Made by a program: the position numbers and the translations under genes. A model generated the notes under the pieces. It searched no databases. It was given only the letters and a program-made list of their open reading frames with translations, and was not told where the DNA came from. Positions 9,602 to 20,964 of a DNA stretch of 64,000 nt are shown here, piece after piece. Where the stretch lies: assembly GCF_019112545.1 (NCBI RefSeq), contig NW_025064913.1:258655-322654 (forward strand). Direction: 5' to 3'. The DNA is from Guyanagaster necrorhizus. Its lineage: Eukaryota > Basidiomycota > Agaricomycetes > Agaricales > Physalacriaceae. Within the stretch, counting starts at the first letter, position 1. Each line of letters opens with the position of its first letter.

Positions 9602-12600
9602 TTACCCTCTCATTAAGACTATTATCCTGATGGTTCAATTTAGAGATAATTCATAATTGTGTATTGCATTGTCAGCATTCATGAGTTTTTCATTAATCCA
9701 TTAGTTGGATTCTGGCCTATAACCTTTCCAACTGACTAAGTAGTCAACAGTTGTTGTCATGCTGCCTCCTTTTGCTTTAATTTTTTATAGTTTGTGATTG
9801 AGGACTTGGTCAATTTCATAGTGTTCCTTGTCATCAATCAGGTCTGAAGGAGGAGACAGTGATTGTTCCTGATTAGGGAATGCAGGAGTGATATAAGGGG
9901 ATAACAATGCTTCATTGAAGATATTGTGTATCTTTCAGGCAGAGGGTAGATGGAGTTTATATGCAGAGGTACCAATTTTGGTGAGCACTTAGAATGGTCC
10001 AGTTTTTTTATCTGCAAGTTTGCATTTCAGGCATGGGAGATGTAGGTTTGTCATATCCAGCCATACTTTGTTGTTGACTGAGTACTCATGAGTCATTTGA
10101 TGATGTTTGTTATACTGTTTTTTCATTATAGATGCAGCCTTTTTGAAGGCTGTCTTGGTTTTGTTGTGTATTTTTGATATAGTGGTGGTGAAATCAGTGG
10201 AGGCAGGAGTTGTTGTTTAGTGTCATTCTGTTTAGGTTACATGGAGGTGTTGACTATAGTTAATGAAGAACAGAGTTTTACTGGTGGCCAAATAGACATG
10301 ATTGTTATGTTGGAAGGCTGTGAGGGCCAACCATTCAGTCCAGTCATCTTGTCAGTAATTGATAAAGAGTTAGAGGTGCTTTTCTACGTTCTGATTCACC
10401 TGCTCTGTTTGTCCATCAGTCTGCAGGTGATAAGCTGTGGATGTGTTTTATTTAATGTTTAGAAGTTTATATAGGTCATCTAGGAATTTAGAGACAAATT
10501 GTGGTCCCCTGTCTGAGATGATGACCTGTGGCATGCTATATTTGGCATAAACTTCATCCCATAGAATCTTTGCCTATCTCTCTGAGGTTAACTCTGTGGA
10601 ACAAGCAATTGGTATGATTACTTTAGAAAACCAGTTAACTATAATGATGACCACATCATAGTCATTACAGTCTGGCAGCCTGGTGATCATATCAACTGAG
10701 ATATGAGTCCATGGTGACAAAGAGACCTCATTCAGATGTAATGGTGCTGCATGTGCCTGTGTTGATGATTTTCCATGTTGGCAGGTTTCACATGCCTTGA
10801 TGTATCATTCAATGTTCTGACCCATTTGAGGCCACCAGTATTCCTGTAAGACAAGTTCTTTTGTCTTAGTGATGCTGGGGTGTCCAGCCATCATGTGGTC
10901 ATGACAGATGGTGATGATTTCACCTCTTAATGCTTGATCCCTTGGAATGTAGATCCTTTCATCATATCAGATCATTCTGTCCTCCTTCATTATTCCTCAC
11001 TCATGATTGAGTGATGAGGCCATCTGTTGGTCCCATTTATGGTTATCCTGAGTTGCACTCTTGATGTGCTTATAAATCTCCTCCTTGATCAGCATTATTA
11101 TGGCTCAGAAGTGTTCCAGCCTTAATAATGTTACTCTCTCATTGTCATGTCCTCTCTGATCATCATTCACTCATTGGCTTAACAGGTCTGCCTTTTTGTT
11201 AGCAGTCCTGGCCTTATGGTGTAGAGTGTACTGATATTGGCTGAGTTCTATTATCCACTGGGTCTGTCTCCTGTTCAGCTTCTGAGGCTGTCAGAAATAT
11301 CAAAGATTTTGATGGTCAAAGATCTTGAGGGCACCAATCAAATAGTGTCACCACTTCTCTAGGGCAAGCATAATGGCAAGCAATTCTTTGTCATATATCT
11401 TGTAGTTCCATTCTGTAACCATGAGTGCCTTGGATAGAAATGCTATGGGGTGCCACTTGCCATCTTGTTCCTGAGATAGAACAGTGCCTATTGCCTCTTT
11501 GCTTGAGTCAGCTTTGATGTGGAATTTTCCTTTCTGTGTCAGAATGGCAAGGACTACATCTTCAGCTAGACAGCACTTGAGATTGTTGAAAGCCATCTGC
11601 TGAGACAGTCTCCAGGACCATGGGGCATTGCCAGTGAGTTGGGTCATTAGGCAGACTACCTTACTGTAGTCCTGGATAAAGCACCAGTAGAAATTGGTGA
11701 ACTCTAGGAAGGATTGAAGCTTCTTTTTCTTTGTTGGTTCAGACCATTCCATTACCCCAGCCACCTTGACTGGATCTATTCATATGCTCCCCTCGCTGAT
11801 GATCACCCTCAGGTACTCAGTCTTGAGCACTTCAAACTCACACTTCTCTGCCTTGAGGAACAGCTTATATTTCCTCATTAAGGCCAACATCTGGCATACC
11901 AACTTTCTGTGCTCCTTCCTTGTTTTTGACATGATCAGAATGTTATCAAGATATATGGTTACTTTTCCTGTGGCAATGAGGTCCTTGAATATGTTGTTCA
12001 TCATCCACTGGAAAGTGGCAGGTGAATTCATGAGCCCAAAAAACATGACCATTAGTTTGAAGAGCCCTCAGTTTGTCCAGAATACTGCTTTCCACTTATC
12101 CTCCTCCTTGATTTATATGTTATTGTACCCCCAACAGATGTCTAACTTTATATAATACTTGGCACTGTGAAGCTTGTCCATTAGCTCTGAGATCAGAGAC
12201 AGGGGGTATTGGTTCTTGATGGTTATTTTATTTAATTTTCGATAGTCTTAGACTGGTCAAAGTTTACCATCCTTCTTTTTGACAAAAAAGAATGATGATG
12301 CCATCAGGAATTTGGATGGGTGGATCCTTCCACTGGATAGATTTTCATCAAGAGACTTGTCAAGTTTCTGTTGTTTATTGTTTCTGAGAGGATAAGTTTT
12401 GCAATCGAGGTTTATATTAGCATTGAAAACTAACTTGATTGCATGATTCCATGGCTTTGGTTGTGGTAATTCATCAAAGCTCTCCTTCTTGAAGAGGTCC
12501 TTATAGTCTCTAACCCAATCAGAGACCATTTCCTCAAATGTCTTTTCTTCTTTTCCCTTGTTGGCCTTAGCTGTGAGGTTATTGGCATGGTGTACAGCTC

Positions 12601-13500
12601 AGATGTGTATTTTCCACTGTAGGTCGATGGCAAGGATGGTCTCTCCATCCTTCATCTCTTCATCCCAGTGATCTTCAGGATCTTTATCAGGTAGCTCAAA
12701 GAGGATTTTTCAGCATTTACACCAGGCAAAAGTAATCTTCTCAGTCTTCCAATTGATGAGAGGATTATGCTGAATCAGCCAGTCATGTCCAAGGAACACT
12801 TCTTTAGTTCCTAGGTCCATGACAGCTAGATTAATATATTCAGAATGGTCACTGATTGTGAGTCATAGCTTGGTGAATTTGGTAATTAAGCCAGCCTGGT
12901 TTTTTGTACCATCCACATTGTATACCAGTATGGGTGCAGCAGTTGCTCTGGTTGGGATTTGGTGCTTATTGATGAAAGCCCAGTTTATAGAGCTCCCAGT
13001 GCATCTGCTGTCCACAAGAGCCATGATGGCAAAGGTGGCACAAGATGTGAGGGTCTCAATTTGTGCTTTTGCCAGTAAGTCTTATCTGACAGTCTTTGAG
13101 TGTCAAATGAACTTTTTTGCTCCTTTGAGTTCATCTAGCTATTCCAGGGCTTGGCAATATTCTGCCTCCCTGATCCCTTCAACTACTTCCTTGACCCTAG
13201 TTTTGTGGATCCAATTTCATAGTATGGCTTTCACTGCTTCTTTGGTCTTGGCATCTTTAATAGCTCACCAAGTCTATTCAGTCCCAAATAGCTAGAGCCA
13301 ACTATTGGGGCTCTCTGCCCCAGTTCAGCCCTTAGGTGCTTGAGTCTTTTCTTTGGTTTGCAATTTATTGGTGTATGAAATAGATAATCAGAGTATATTT
13401 GAATGCATGTGAGTAGGCATAGGAGTAACTACAGAGATATTATCAGTCTGACTAGCAGCTATTATTGGCACACCATAAAGTCCTTTGGCCAGTCCAGTGG
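9602..13500 (-). pseudogene. decayed pol of element C: protease, RT, RNase H, integrase, chromodomain
   Basis: Read on the minus strand: protease (about 13030-12740) with DSG changed to DSR at 13004-13012; RT (about 12530-11770) in which YLDD has become YLDN at 11942-11953, losing a catalytic Asp; RNase H (about 11765-11290) with readable AFNNLKCC and KIYDKELLAIMLALEKW; integrase (about 11170-9960); and a chromodomain (about 9840-9625) with DYLVSWKGYRPESN followed by a stop. The longest surviving ORFs are 138 residues (11348-11764) and 90 residues (11780-12052 and 12257-12529). Stops are mainly TGA. No active protein is expected. Confidence 0.9.
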
Positions 13501-14460
13501 AATTGCTCACTGGCTGGCCTCATCTTTTACTTCCTTGACTTTAGTTTCTGTGTCAAGTCCTTCTTCTTCCTTCTGCAACTCAGCAATCTGGGCATAGATG
13601 TCTTCTTGAGTTCACTTCTTCTTTAGGCAGTCTTTGGCCATGTGGCCCTTCTGTCTACAGTTGAAGCACTTCCCTTCTTTCTTCATCCTGTCAATGTCCA
13701 TGAGCTTCCCTGCCTCTGTATACATTGTTCTAGTTCCAGTCTTCTGTATGCTATAGGTGGGGGCTATCAAGGATCCCAATAATTTCCCAGCAGTTGTCTC
13801 TGATGATTTAGAGTTACCTGAGGTTGGCAGGATCAACTTCTTTGAGTAGTCTTGCAGCATTGATTGTTCTGCTTTCTGCCTTTGTCATTCCTTATACATC
13901 TCAATAATCCTTTTCTTTCATTCATCATAGCCTACTAGCATCAGGGCTTTGATGCTGATAGCAGAGATCATCATGACATATGAGGAAGGGACTCCTCATT
14001 TGAGAGCCTCGACCATTCATCTGTTGTTTGCCATGTCATCTCAAATGCCAGTGAGCTTCATGAGTTGTTCTAGCTCATCGAAGTAGTCAGTGGCCATCTT
14101 GTCTCTCATCTTGTAGTCCTTGATCTTTTGTTTATGGATTTCTTGAATCACTGGGTCAATGAACTTGTCATATAGCATTTGTTTGAACACTGACCATGAG
14201 AGATATCAGTAGTGCTCTCTAGTGGAGGATCAGAAGTTTGGCAAGATTAGGATCCACCATATTTTAGCCTTCTCCTTGAGATAGGAGGCAGCAAAGACTA
14301 CTTTGTTCATATCAGTTCTGAGATATCTGATGTAGACTTCAAAGTATTGCTTGCAGTTGACCAGAAATCAGTTGATGAATAAAGTGAGTTGTCATCAGCA
14401 ATAGAGCTCCTTTGTGGAAGGGCCTCCTTTCAGATGATGACTCTGTTTTTTTCTGCTTGC
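13500..14460 (-). pseudogene. decayed gag of element C
   Basis: The minus-strand frame aligns with the gag of A. The nucleocapsid piece at 13612-13860 keeps the knuckle CFNCRQKGHMAKDC and the MDIDRMKKEGK lead-in. The capsid region (13900-14380) is broken by stops. Near 14378 about 150 bp present in A (roughly 1398-1552) are missing, so the capsid N-terminus is deleted. Confidence 0.85.
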
Positions 14461-16587
14461 TTTGTCAGGCAGGGGCTGGACTCTCAAGATTCAGCTTCCC
14501 CTGCTGATCCAGAGATTTCAGTATGAGATTGTCAGAGTCTTTGGCTGAGGTTGGAATCATAACAGCCAAGTTGCCATAGATCAGGAGAAGGGTGCAGAAT
14601 ATAAAAAAGTACTTCAGATTGATAATGCCATATACACAGCTCATTTCAGGGTGATAGAAAGTGATCATAGCATTGGTCAGATCGAGAGTGGCAGTTGATA
14701 CTCTGGTAGTATGCTGACTGGATCCTTGGAATGATTTCTGCTATACTGTTGGGCAGCATATCTTGTTGCTGCATGTCTCAAAACCTCTGTTCATTTGTTA
14801 GTCTCAGAATGCAAATATAATTGTCTGGTTTGTGATACTAACCAGTTGGTGTCACACTATAAGAAGTTTATCCCTCTTTCATACAACTCCTGGTACTCCC
14901 ATATCCTTGTACACTAAATCTCCTCTTCCAATGCTTCTTCATCTATGTCTTCATTCAGTCCATATGTGAGTTTCCCTCTGGCATGAGGTGACTTGCTGCT
15001 CTCAGTCTCCTTGTCTTTTCTGAGCTCATCACTCTCCTCTTTTTCAAGGAGGGAAGCAGTGGGTGGGTCATAAAAACTCTCTGCACCCTCTTGCAGTCAT
15101 ACTGTCAACCCACTGTTCTGGCTGAATACTTGGCCCAGCAACAGGGCTTGAAGAGCTTGAGGCATTGAGATAGGTAAAGGCAGGCTGACTTTCAATATTG
15201 GAGTCATACTGATTCCCACCTGTTGCTCATGCCACCACCACCTGCTTGCAATAGAGCTGAACATTTTTTCAGTATCTATTGTTGAGAAGCTGCCTGACTA
15301 TCTGACTCCCAAGGAAGCCTCAGAGAGTGCAGGCAGAGATGTGAGCCATGTTAGAGACTCATAATCTGTAATGTCCAAGGACAGACTTGTCATCTCCAAA
15401 CATGGTGTCAGCACTGAGAGTCCTTCTAGAAGGGGGATATTGAGGAGTTGGAGGGCAGGCAGGGGTTCTAGAGACATCATCCTGGACTAGAGAAAGGATT
15501 CTATCACTCCTTTATTGGGCTTTACTGGCTATGAGGACTTCTGCATTGGTCCAGAGCTCTGAGGCTCAGAGATTGGACTTGGTAGTACTGGGTTTTCTGA
15601 ATACTGAGGTGGAAAGGAAATGGTCAGCCCATACAGGCATGAGTACAGATACAACTTCTGGTCAGAGCCTATACCAGTTGGAAATATTGGCCCTCTCCAA
15701 TCATCTCCTCTTGATCTCTCACTGCTCTTCCTGGTGCTGCTGGTTGTATTCAGTGGCTTTCTGCCTCCTCCTTCCATCTTTGATGATTCTTTCTTTGAGC
15801 TTGCTATGGATAGGTTGGAGGAGATTATGCTGTCTTTGCTCTTCCTGTTGAAGGGCATCTTTATAATTAAAGGGAATGTTGAGATCCCATGCAGAGAATA
15901 GGTAGTGGATGACTTCATTTCAGTTTTTCCAGGCTTGTCGCTTGTCTCTGAGCCACTCTGAGGAAGTCCACCCCATCCTGCTGCTGGTTCTGATAGATGC
16001 CAGAGTGGAAGGGCTGTGAGACTGGCTTCCATGTGATGCCTGTCAGAGTCTTGGAGCTATCTGAGCAGCATCAAGAGAATCTCAGGCATGGTCAGCAACC
16101 CCATGGGTTCGAGGGATGGTGAAATAGTTAGAGGAGAGAGACTGCTGGAAGAAATCCCCTGGGAGCTCCTCATCCTCATGGTCAGAGACAGAGGCTTGTA
16201 CCCAAGGGTTTCAAAATCCTGTGAGACCAGTGTTGCTGTTTCTGCTGTTGGGTCAGAGAGAGGGTATCGGTATCTCTCCTCTTCTTGAATGTTCTCTTGA
16301 TGCATGCTGCTAGATCCAGCTTCAGGTATGGGGCTTGTTGTGAGCTGGTGGGATGTTCTTTGGGATTTAAAGATGTCATGTAAAGGAAGATCTGAGGTTA
16401 TGTTGCAGAGGATATGATGGATGTGTTGGAATTCATTGTAGTGTCAGACAGTCTAGGCAGTAATCAAGTGACATCCCCAACACAGCTGGATGATCACAAG
16501 TAAGCCTAAAAGTGTTTTGATGATGGAGGCTAGGAGTTTGAAGAACTCCCAATCAAAGTTCAGATCTGATATGTTGATAGAAGGCAT
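14461..16587 (-). pseudogene. decayed 5' ORF and gag leader of element C
   Basis: Met at 16587 begins a frame matching the 5' ORF of element A: MPSINISDLNFD, then the hydrophobic helix FKLLASIIKTLLGLLVIIQL, then a stop. Further pieces match in two frames (16182-16379 and 16057-16305), both resembling the overlapping frames of A, so at least one indel lies between them. An ORF of 167 residues (15529-16032) covers the region equivalent to the Gln/Glu-rich end of the A ORF. Confidence 0.75.
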
Positions 16588-16630
16588 TCAGTTTCCTCCA
16601 CACCATAGTGCATGAGGAAAGAGAAGAAGA

Positions 16631-16643
16631 AGCTTCAAGCTAA
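16631..16643 (-). promoter_or_regulatory. primer-binding site of element C
   Basis: The transcript strand reads TTAGCTTGAAGCT, one base inside the 5' LTR. It equals the PBS of A except for a G-to-A change at the CpG (CpG to TpG as read here). Its complement AGCTTCAAGCTAA resembles the LTR motif AGCTTTGAGCTAA (9288-9300). Confidence 0.55.
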
Positions 16644-16644
16644 T

Positions 16645-17111
16645 TGTTAGATTCAAGCATCATGTGAACAGATACATGTGATACACAGTAGTCTCCTCAC
16701 ACTTCAGGAGATCAACCAGATTCACTGATATATAGTCTGATCAGTATGTCACAAGGCCTGTAGACTGGCTCAAGGTAGAATGGTATAAGAATAAACTTTG
16801 GCTCAAAGCTGGGAATTACCAGTGAGAGCAAACCTCCTTAAATATAGTACAAGATTTGCTAATAATATTACCTGCCTATTGTAAGTTTCTGAGTCCATTA
16901 TGCCTATTGTCCTAGAGCATTGTTATCATACACAAAAGAGTGATTGTGCATTATCAGGCAATGTTGTTGACTCAAAAGACAATGACAGACTCAGCTAGTT
17001 GTGATGACTAAGCTTTGTCCCATAGTCTCAAGCACTCATCTTAGCACTCTGACTAAGCATAAATAGGGGTTAATCATGAAATAAAAGGTTGAATGGGAGA
17101 AAATCATAACA
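16645..17111 (-). repeat. 5' LTR of element C (467 bp)
   Basis: Ends and length are identical to 9135-9601. The TTAAATATA box (about 16838-16846 plus strand) and CTCAAAGCT motif sit as in the LTR of A. ACAAG follows at 17112-17116. Confidence 0.95.
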
Positions 17112-17279
17112 ACAAGCTCCACAAAGTCAAAGCCCATAGTGGAGGAACAACAACAACTGTAGACTATCTGGTCAGTTGGAAGGGCTACAGACCAGAGTCA
17201 AATCAATGGGTCAACAAAAAGTACATGAATGCTGAGAATGCAATTCATGACTATGAACAGATGTTGAACTGATAATTTA
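17112..17279 (+). pseudogene. chromodomain C-terminal half of element B pol
   Basis: After the ACAAG duplicate the frame reads LHKVKAHSGG, then VDYLVSWKGYRPESNQW, and ends with stops after EQMLN. VSWKGY...W is the chromodomain core, which targets integration in chromoviruses. It joins to VDQVLHHK at 9100-9134 once element C is removed. Confidence 0.9.
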
Positions 17280-17355
17280 TCAGTCAATGTCTTCATACAT
17301 CTGCTATATGAACATATGGACTTATCTCTAAATTAGCCATCAGGATGATAGTCTT

Positions 17356-17365
17356 AAAGAGGGGG
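17356..17365 (+). other. polypurine tract of element B
   Basis: AAAGAGGGGG lies three bases before the 3' LTR, the expected primer site for plus-strand DNA synthesis. The matching GAGAGGG tract of element C lies beside its 3' LTR on the minus strand. Confidence 0.75.
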
Positions 17366-17368
17366 TAA

Positions 17369-17840
17369 TATTATGATTTTTCCTCATTTTTATCTTTTAT
17401 TCAAGAGATTGACCCTTATCTTTGCTTAGTCAGAGCATCTAGACCAGCACTTAGGACCATGGGATAGGCTTAGTCATCACAACAGTACCTAGTCAGTCAC
17501 TGTTCTTCAACACAACAGTAACTGCTCAATGATGAACAATATCCTTTTGTAGATAGCTTCACAACACTGGACAAAACACTCTATAGTGCCAGGATGCACA
17601 ATTAGGTAGTTATATCTTTAGAACAGATGACAACTGGTATATAAGTAGTGTAGCTCTTGCTGTAATAACCCCAGCTTTAAGCTAAAGTTTTATCTTCACC
17701 ATCTTATCTCAAGTGACATGCAAATGCCTTGACTACACAGAACCAAATAACACATTCAGTAGACTCTGACATCATTGCCTGAAGTGTGAGGCAGTGTCAG
17801 TTTATCATGTGTTTAGGTCACATGGAATTTGGGCTTAACA
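17369..17840 (+). repeat. 3' LTR of element B (about 472 bp)
   Basis: Starts TATTATGATTTTT (TG to TA at the terminal dinucleotide) and ends GGGCTTAACA, homologous to the ends of the A and C LTRs. It has TATATAAG at 17638-17645 and AGCTTTAAGCTAA at 17673-17685, about 28 nt after the box. It is almost free of CpG. Confidence 0.9.
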
Positions 17841-18340
17841 CAGGCTATCTGAAACCCATAATCTTATTGTCAAAAGAGCTTTCCTATTGCTCTTCTTCCA
17901 ATCTGCCACCAGTGCCACATCTGCCAAGGCCAGAGTGCTTCCATCTGCATAATCAATTAGTCCTAAATTGGTTAGAATATTTATCATCTTGATTTTCCAA
18001 GTCAGGTAATTTTCTGGGCCCTTAAGGGGATCAATTCTGTACATGGACTGGCTATCCATGTGGTTCTACATGTGTACATGAAGTATGAGAGAGTGTGAAG
18101 TGAGTAGCAATGTAAGTAGTTCAGTTATAGCTGGGGCCTATAACCTGTTGAAAGTACAGTATAGAGAATTAGATTAGCCTCTCAAGAGAGAGACATCATA
18201 CTTAAATACATTTTGTACTACTTTGAGAGCTTTCTATGAAATACTATATAAGTCCCAATTATAGTCTAAGTCAGCTGCTGCTGATTGATGTAGTGTCTTC
18301 AAGTACATTCTTGTACTTGCTTGGGATTGCTATCCCAACA
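17841..18340 (-). mobile_element. Ty1/copia element D, 5' fragment (target of element B)
   Basis: On the minus strand: a 195 bp LTR (18340 down to 18146) starting TGTTGGGATA and ending TTTCAACA, then AGGTTATAGGCCCCAG as a copia-like PBS region, then a gag start at 18059 (MDSQSMYRIDPLKGPENYLT). The gag carries the Ty1/copia gag N-terminal pattern (LKGPENYLTWKIKM) and is cut at 17841 by the LTR of element B. The remainder of D should lie beyond the other end of B, off-window. CpG-depleted. Confidence 0.75.
18146..18340 (-). repeat. 5' LTR of copia fragment D
   Basis: Minus-strand ends TGTTGGGATA...CAACA, with the short inverted end typical of copia LTRs. It is followed internally by GGTTATAGGCCC. 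No second copy is in the window. Confidence 0.65.
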
Positions 18341-19161
18341 TAAAGTAGGACCATGACCATGAGCCCATGAAGATACATTTGAGAAAGGGCCTGAGCATCA
18401 GTGTCAAAGAGAAAAGCATCTGTTAAAGGCATTTCAAAATATGCATGCATACATGCTACCACATATGCTAGAAAACTGGGACCAGGTTCACAGGAACGGC
18501 CTATAAAAGAACCATGCCGTGTTGAGATGTCCTCGTGTACAGACCAATCCTGTGTCCTTAAGAATTACTCTAAGACACGTGGTTAAACACGTTGATACAC
18601 GCTGTGCAGTGACATCAGCGAGCGATCGCGTTAAATGAGATCAACGCGTACTACCAAAAACAGCTATTTCTATTACCTTGGCACCATATTTAATCGCTTT
18701 AAATGGGAGACGACATCAATACAGTTTGAGGGAAAAACGTGAGCGGAAGTCGAAAGATTTGTCCTAATAGAGTCAGTTACAATAAACCGCAGATCCAAAA
18801 CCTTCGAGCGGATCGTGGGAGTGACTTGGATATTGAATTGCGATGGCAGTCTGGAATCTGCCTGTAGAACACGGGTCTGTTTTCGTGTCAAATTTTTGCA
18901 CAAAATTCACGACGTACGTAGCTGCATGGACGTTCAACGCAGGTCCAGCAGGCGCAAGCACCTCGGATCACGCGAGGCATCCATATGCGGCGACCCCTAA
19001 ATACGGCTTCTGGACCCTTCGACCCAATGCAATCGAACACACCATGCCCCTGTGGTATCTTCCGGTTGTCTTAGATTCCAGCCTTGGGATGCGGACTTGC
19101 AACGATTCTATCTCTACTATCCTCGCTGGTGCCAAGTTGCCTGACTGACTTCGTCGCAAGC
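18341..19161. other. repeat border and upstream region of the DUF6533 gene
   Basis: 18341-18494 is still CpG-free, so it is probably older repeat or flanking DNA exposed to the same decay. From about 18495 CpG becomes common abruptly. I see no gene between there and 19161. The DUF6533 gene promoter should lie here. Confidence 0.5.
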
Positions 19162-20617
19162 ATGCTGCTTGCTGAGGTCGAGTACAGCAGCAAAATACCG
19201 TTGACGAAGGACACAATTTTTCGTATCGGTACAACCGCCATATGCGCATACGAGTACGGGTCTTCCTGTCATCGTCGATTGAGCGCACTCGAGCCTCTTT
19301 TAGCTATGTTCGTACCATGCCAGCAGAGTACAAGTTTTGGAGGGACAGAGATCATCAGATTCGTGCCAAGTATGTTCCCTATCCTTTCTTTTCTTCTCCG
19401 TGACTGACATTTTCCTATTTGGCAGCCTCGTCTTGTTCGTCCTCATCAGATACATCAGTATGACCCTTGTTATAGTCAGCAATGTTGGCTATTTCGCACT
19501 TTCCTTTAGTCCAGAATCATGTCGGAGGTATTATATGTTCCCCGTCGCATTAAAAGGTATTTTTTCCCTTCAATTCGTGAGCGCAGTGACTGATATTCTG
19601 CAAGTCTTGCAGGCGTGCGTGTGCCAGTTTGTCCTTGGCCTTCGAACGTACAGCATCTCGAGGCGCTCGGAGCGTGTGAAGATCTTTCTTATCATTTTCA
19701 CTCTGATAATTATCGCCCTGCAGTGGTTCACTAACTTGTATGGGAGAGTCGTGCTCCAGGCGAACGGCAAGTAAGTCTGATCTCTGATATATCTCAGGTA
19801 GCGAATCCACGCTGACAACTATCTGGAGTTGCACTTCTGGGAATGAACCGACGAAATTAGTCAACTGGACCTTCTACATCTGGGCAATGTTGTATGTGAG
19901 ATTCATTTCGTGTATTCGCACTACTGATTTTATCTCTCAGGTATGATGTTGTGACTCTTGGCCTTTCGACCTATTACTTGATCAGGGTTGGCGGGGCCGG
20001 ATTGTCTTCGTGAGTATTCACTCACACATAGTTCTTATCAAAGTTTGACACCTTTTTAAGTATGACTGGTCTGGGTAGGGCCATGATTATGGATGGACTA
20101 GGGTATATCGCTATTCTCACCAGTAAGCTTGATGCATCTGAAGGTCGAATTTATGCTTACCAGGATACAGTTACGAATACACTCAACATCGTTCTATATC
20201 ATGAATTGGAGCTAGAAAGCCAAGCTGCTGGGTAAGTGTTTACACCCCTCTCGTAGCTTCACGCTTACGCTTTCGGTTCAGGGTAAGTCTGGGTTTCACC
20301 TTCACATGGATTATGACACAGAACATCCTCATCAAAACACGCAGTATGGTTCTTCTTGCCCTTACTTACGACCTCTTGTGACCAATCCTGTTTATCTAGA
20401 TGCCGGGATGCGCTCATTCAAATCCCTGCAGCCATCGGGTGGGCGAAACCCGTACACCGGCAGTAGATCAGATGATCAGACCAGCATGCCGGTTACTACG
20501 CCGCGAGACGTCGAGCTCCAAGTCCAGGTCCAGATTGATCATGACCGCAGAGTAGACCAACCAGGGGTGAAGTGGAGTATGGATGAAACCGACCTCAACT
20601 CAGATTTGGGGCATTAG
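19162..20617 (+). CDS. DUF6533-domain seven-helix membrane protein, 10 exons
   Basis: Proposed exons: 19162-19253, 19304-19369, 19426-19556, 19605-19770, 19829-19891, 19941-20009, 20061-20122, 20171-20231, 20282-20343, 20400-20617. All introns are GT-AG and 46-58 nt, giving 329 residues. Family hallmarks appear in order: AYDYVRTMPAEYKFWR (N-terminal DUF6533 motif), LVLFVLIRYIS, CRRYYMFPVALK, QFVLGLRTYSISRRS, WFTNLYGR, NCTSGN, MLYDVVTLGLSTYYLIR, MDGLGYIAIL, LNIVLYHE and SLGFTFTWIMTQNILI. The tail is hydrophilic. The family is an orphan group of agaric membrane proteins with a GPCR-like layout and no proven ligand. The start was chosen as the first in-frame Met before the first helix. Splice sites were fixed by matching the remembered family pattern, so small shifts are possible. 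Confidence 0.85.
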
Positions 20618-20964
20618 AATATTGTGAGTTTCTAAATCTCTCATCCCATTCGTTCATAATGTATGACAGGGCGCTAATAGAGGATCGACTTTCTTTCCTT
20701 GGGCCATTTACGGGCCTACGCCACGATTGAAAGTCCGCAATACCACTGTTACATTTGAAACTGTCAATGCTCCGAGTCCATCATTATTCGCGGGCAATAT
20801 ATGCCCTAATACCGCAGATCCCTGTACACTACCATAACGAACGATTACCATTCTAGTGTTCCCCCTCCGAACAAGAAAAGAATTCAAGATCACTTTGGTG
20901 CTCTCATATAAAATGCCAAACGCTGTGGATGTGGCCCCATTTGCCCCAGTTACGCGTTATATCA
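20618..20964. other. spacer between two plus-strand genes
   Basis: 3' flank of the DUF6533 gene and 5' flank of the next gene. No coding signal seen. Confidence 0.4.

Larger units (their letters stand above)
9135..17111 (-). mobile_element. Ty3/gypsy chromodomain element C, full length but decayed (7977 bp)
   Basis: Complete element in minus orientation: 5' LTR 16645-17111, PBS 16631-16643, membrane-helix ORF, gag, pol and 3' LTR 9135-9601. It is flanked by ACAAG duplications and inserted in the chromodomain of element B. Both LTRs are 467 bp. By hand alignment they differ at about 50 positions, all but one transitions, many at sites that are CpG in element A. About ten CpG remain in 8 kb. 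All genes carry stops. Its position inside B makes it younger than B, but it is clearly older than A. Confidence 0.95.
4288..17840 (+). mobile_element. Ty3/gypsy chromodomain element B (decayed, interrupted by A and C)
   Basis: Gag resumes at 4288 immediately after element A. Protease, RT, RNase H and integrase follow to 9134. The chromodomain is split by element C (9135-17111) and resumes at 17112. A polypurine tract and 3' LTR (17369-17840) close the element. The 5' LTR and leader lie left of element A, off-window. Almost no CpG remains: I find about three in the 4.8 kb from 4288 to 9134. Numerous TGA and a few TAG codons break every domain. The element is inserted in the gag of copia fragment D, with CAGGC (17841-17845) as the likely right target duplicate. 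Confidence 0.92.
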
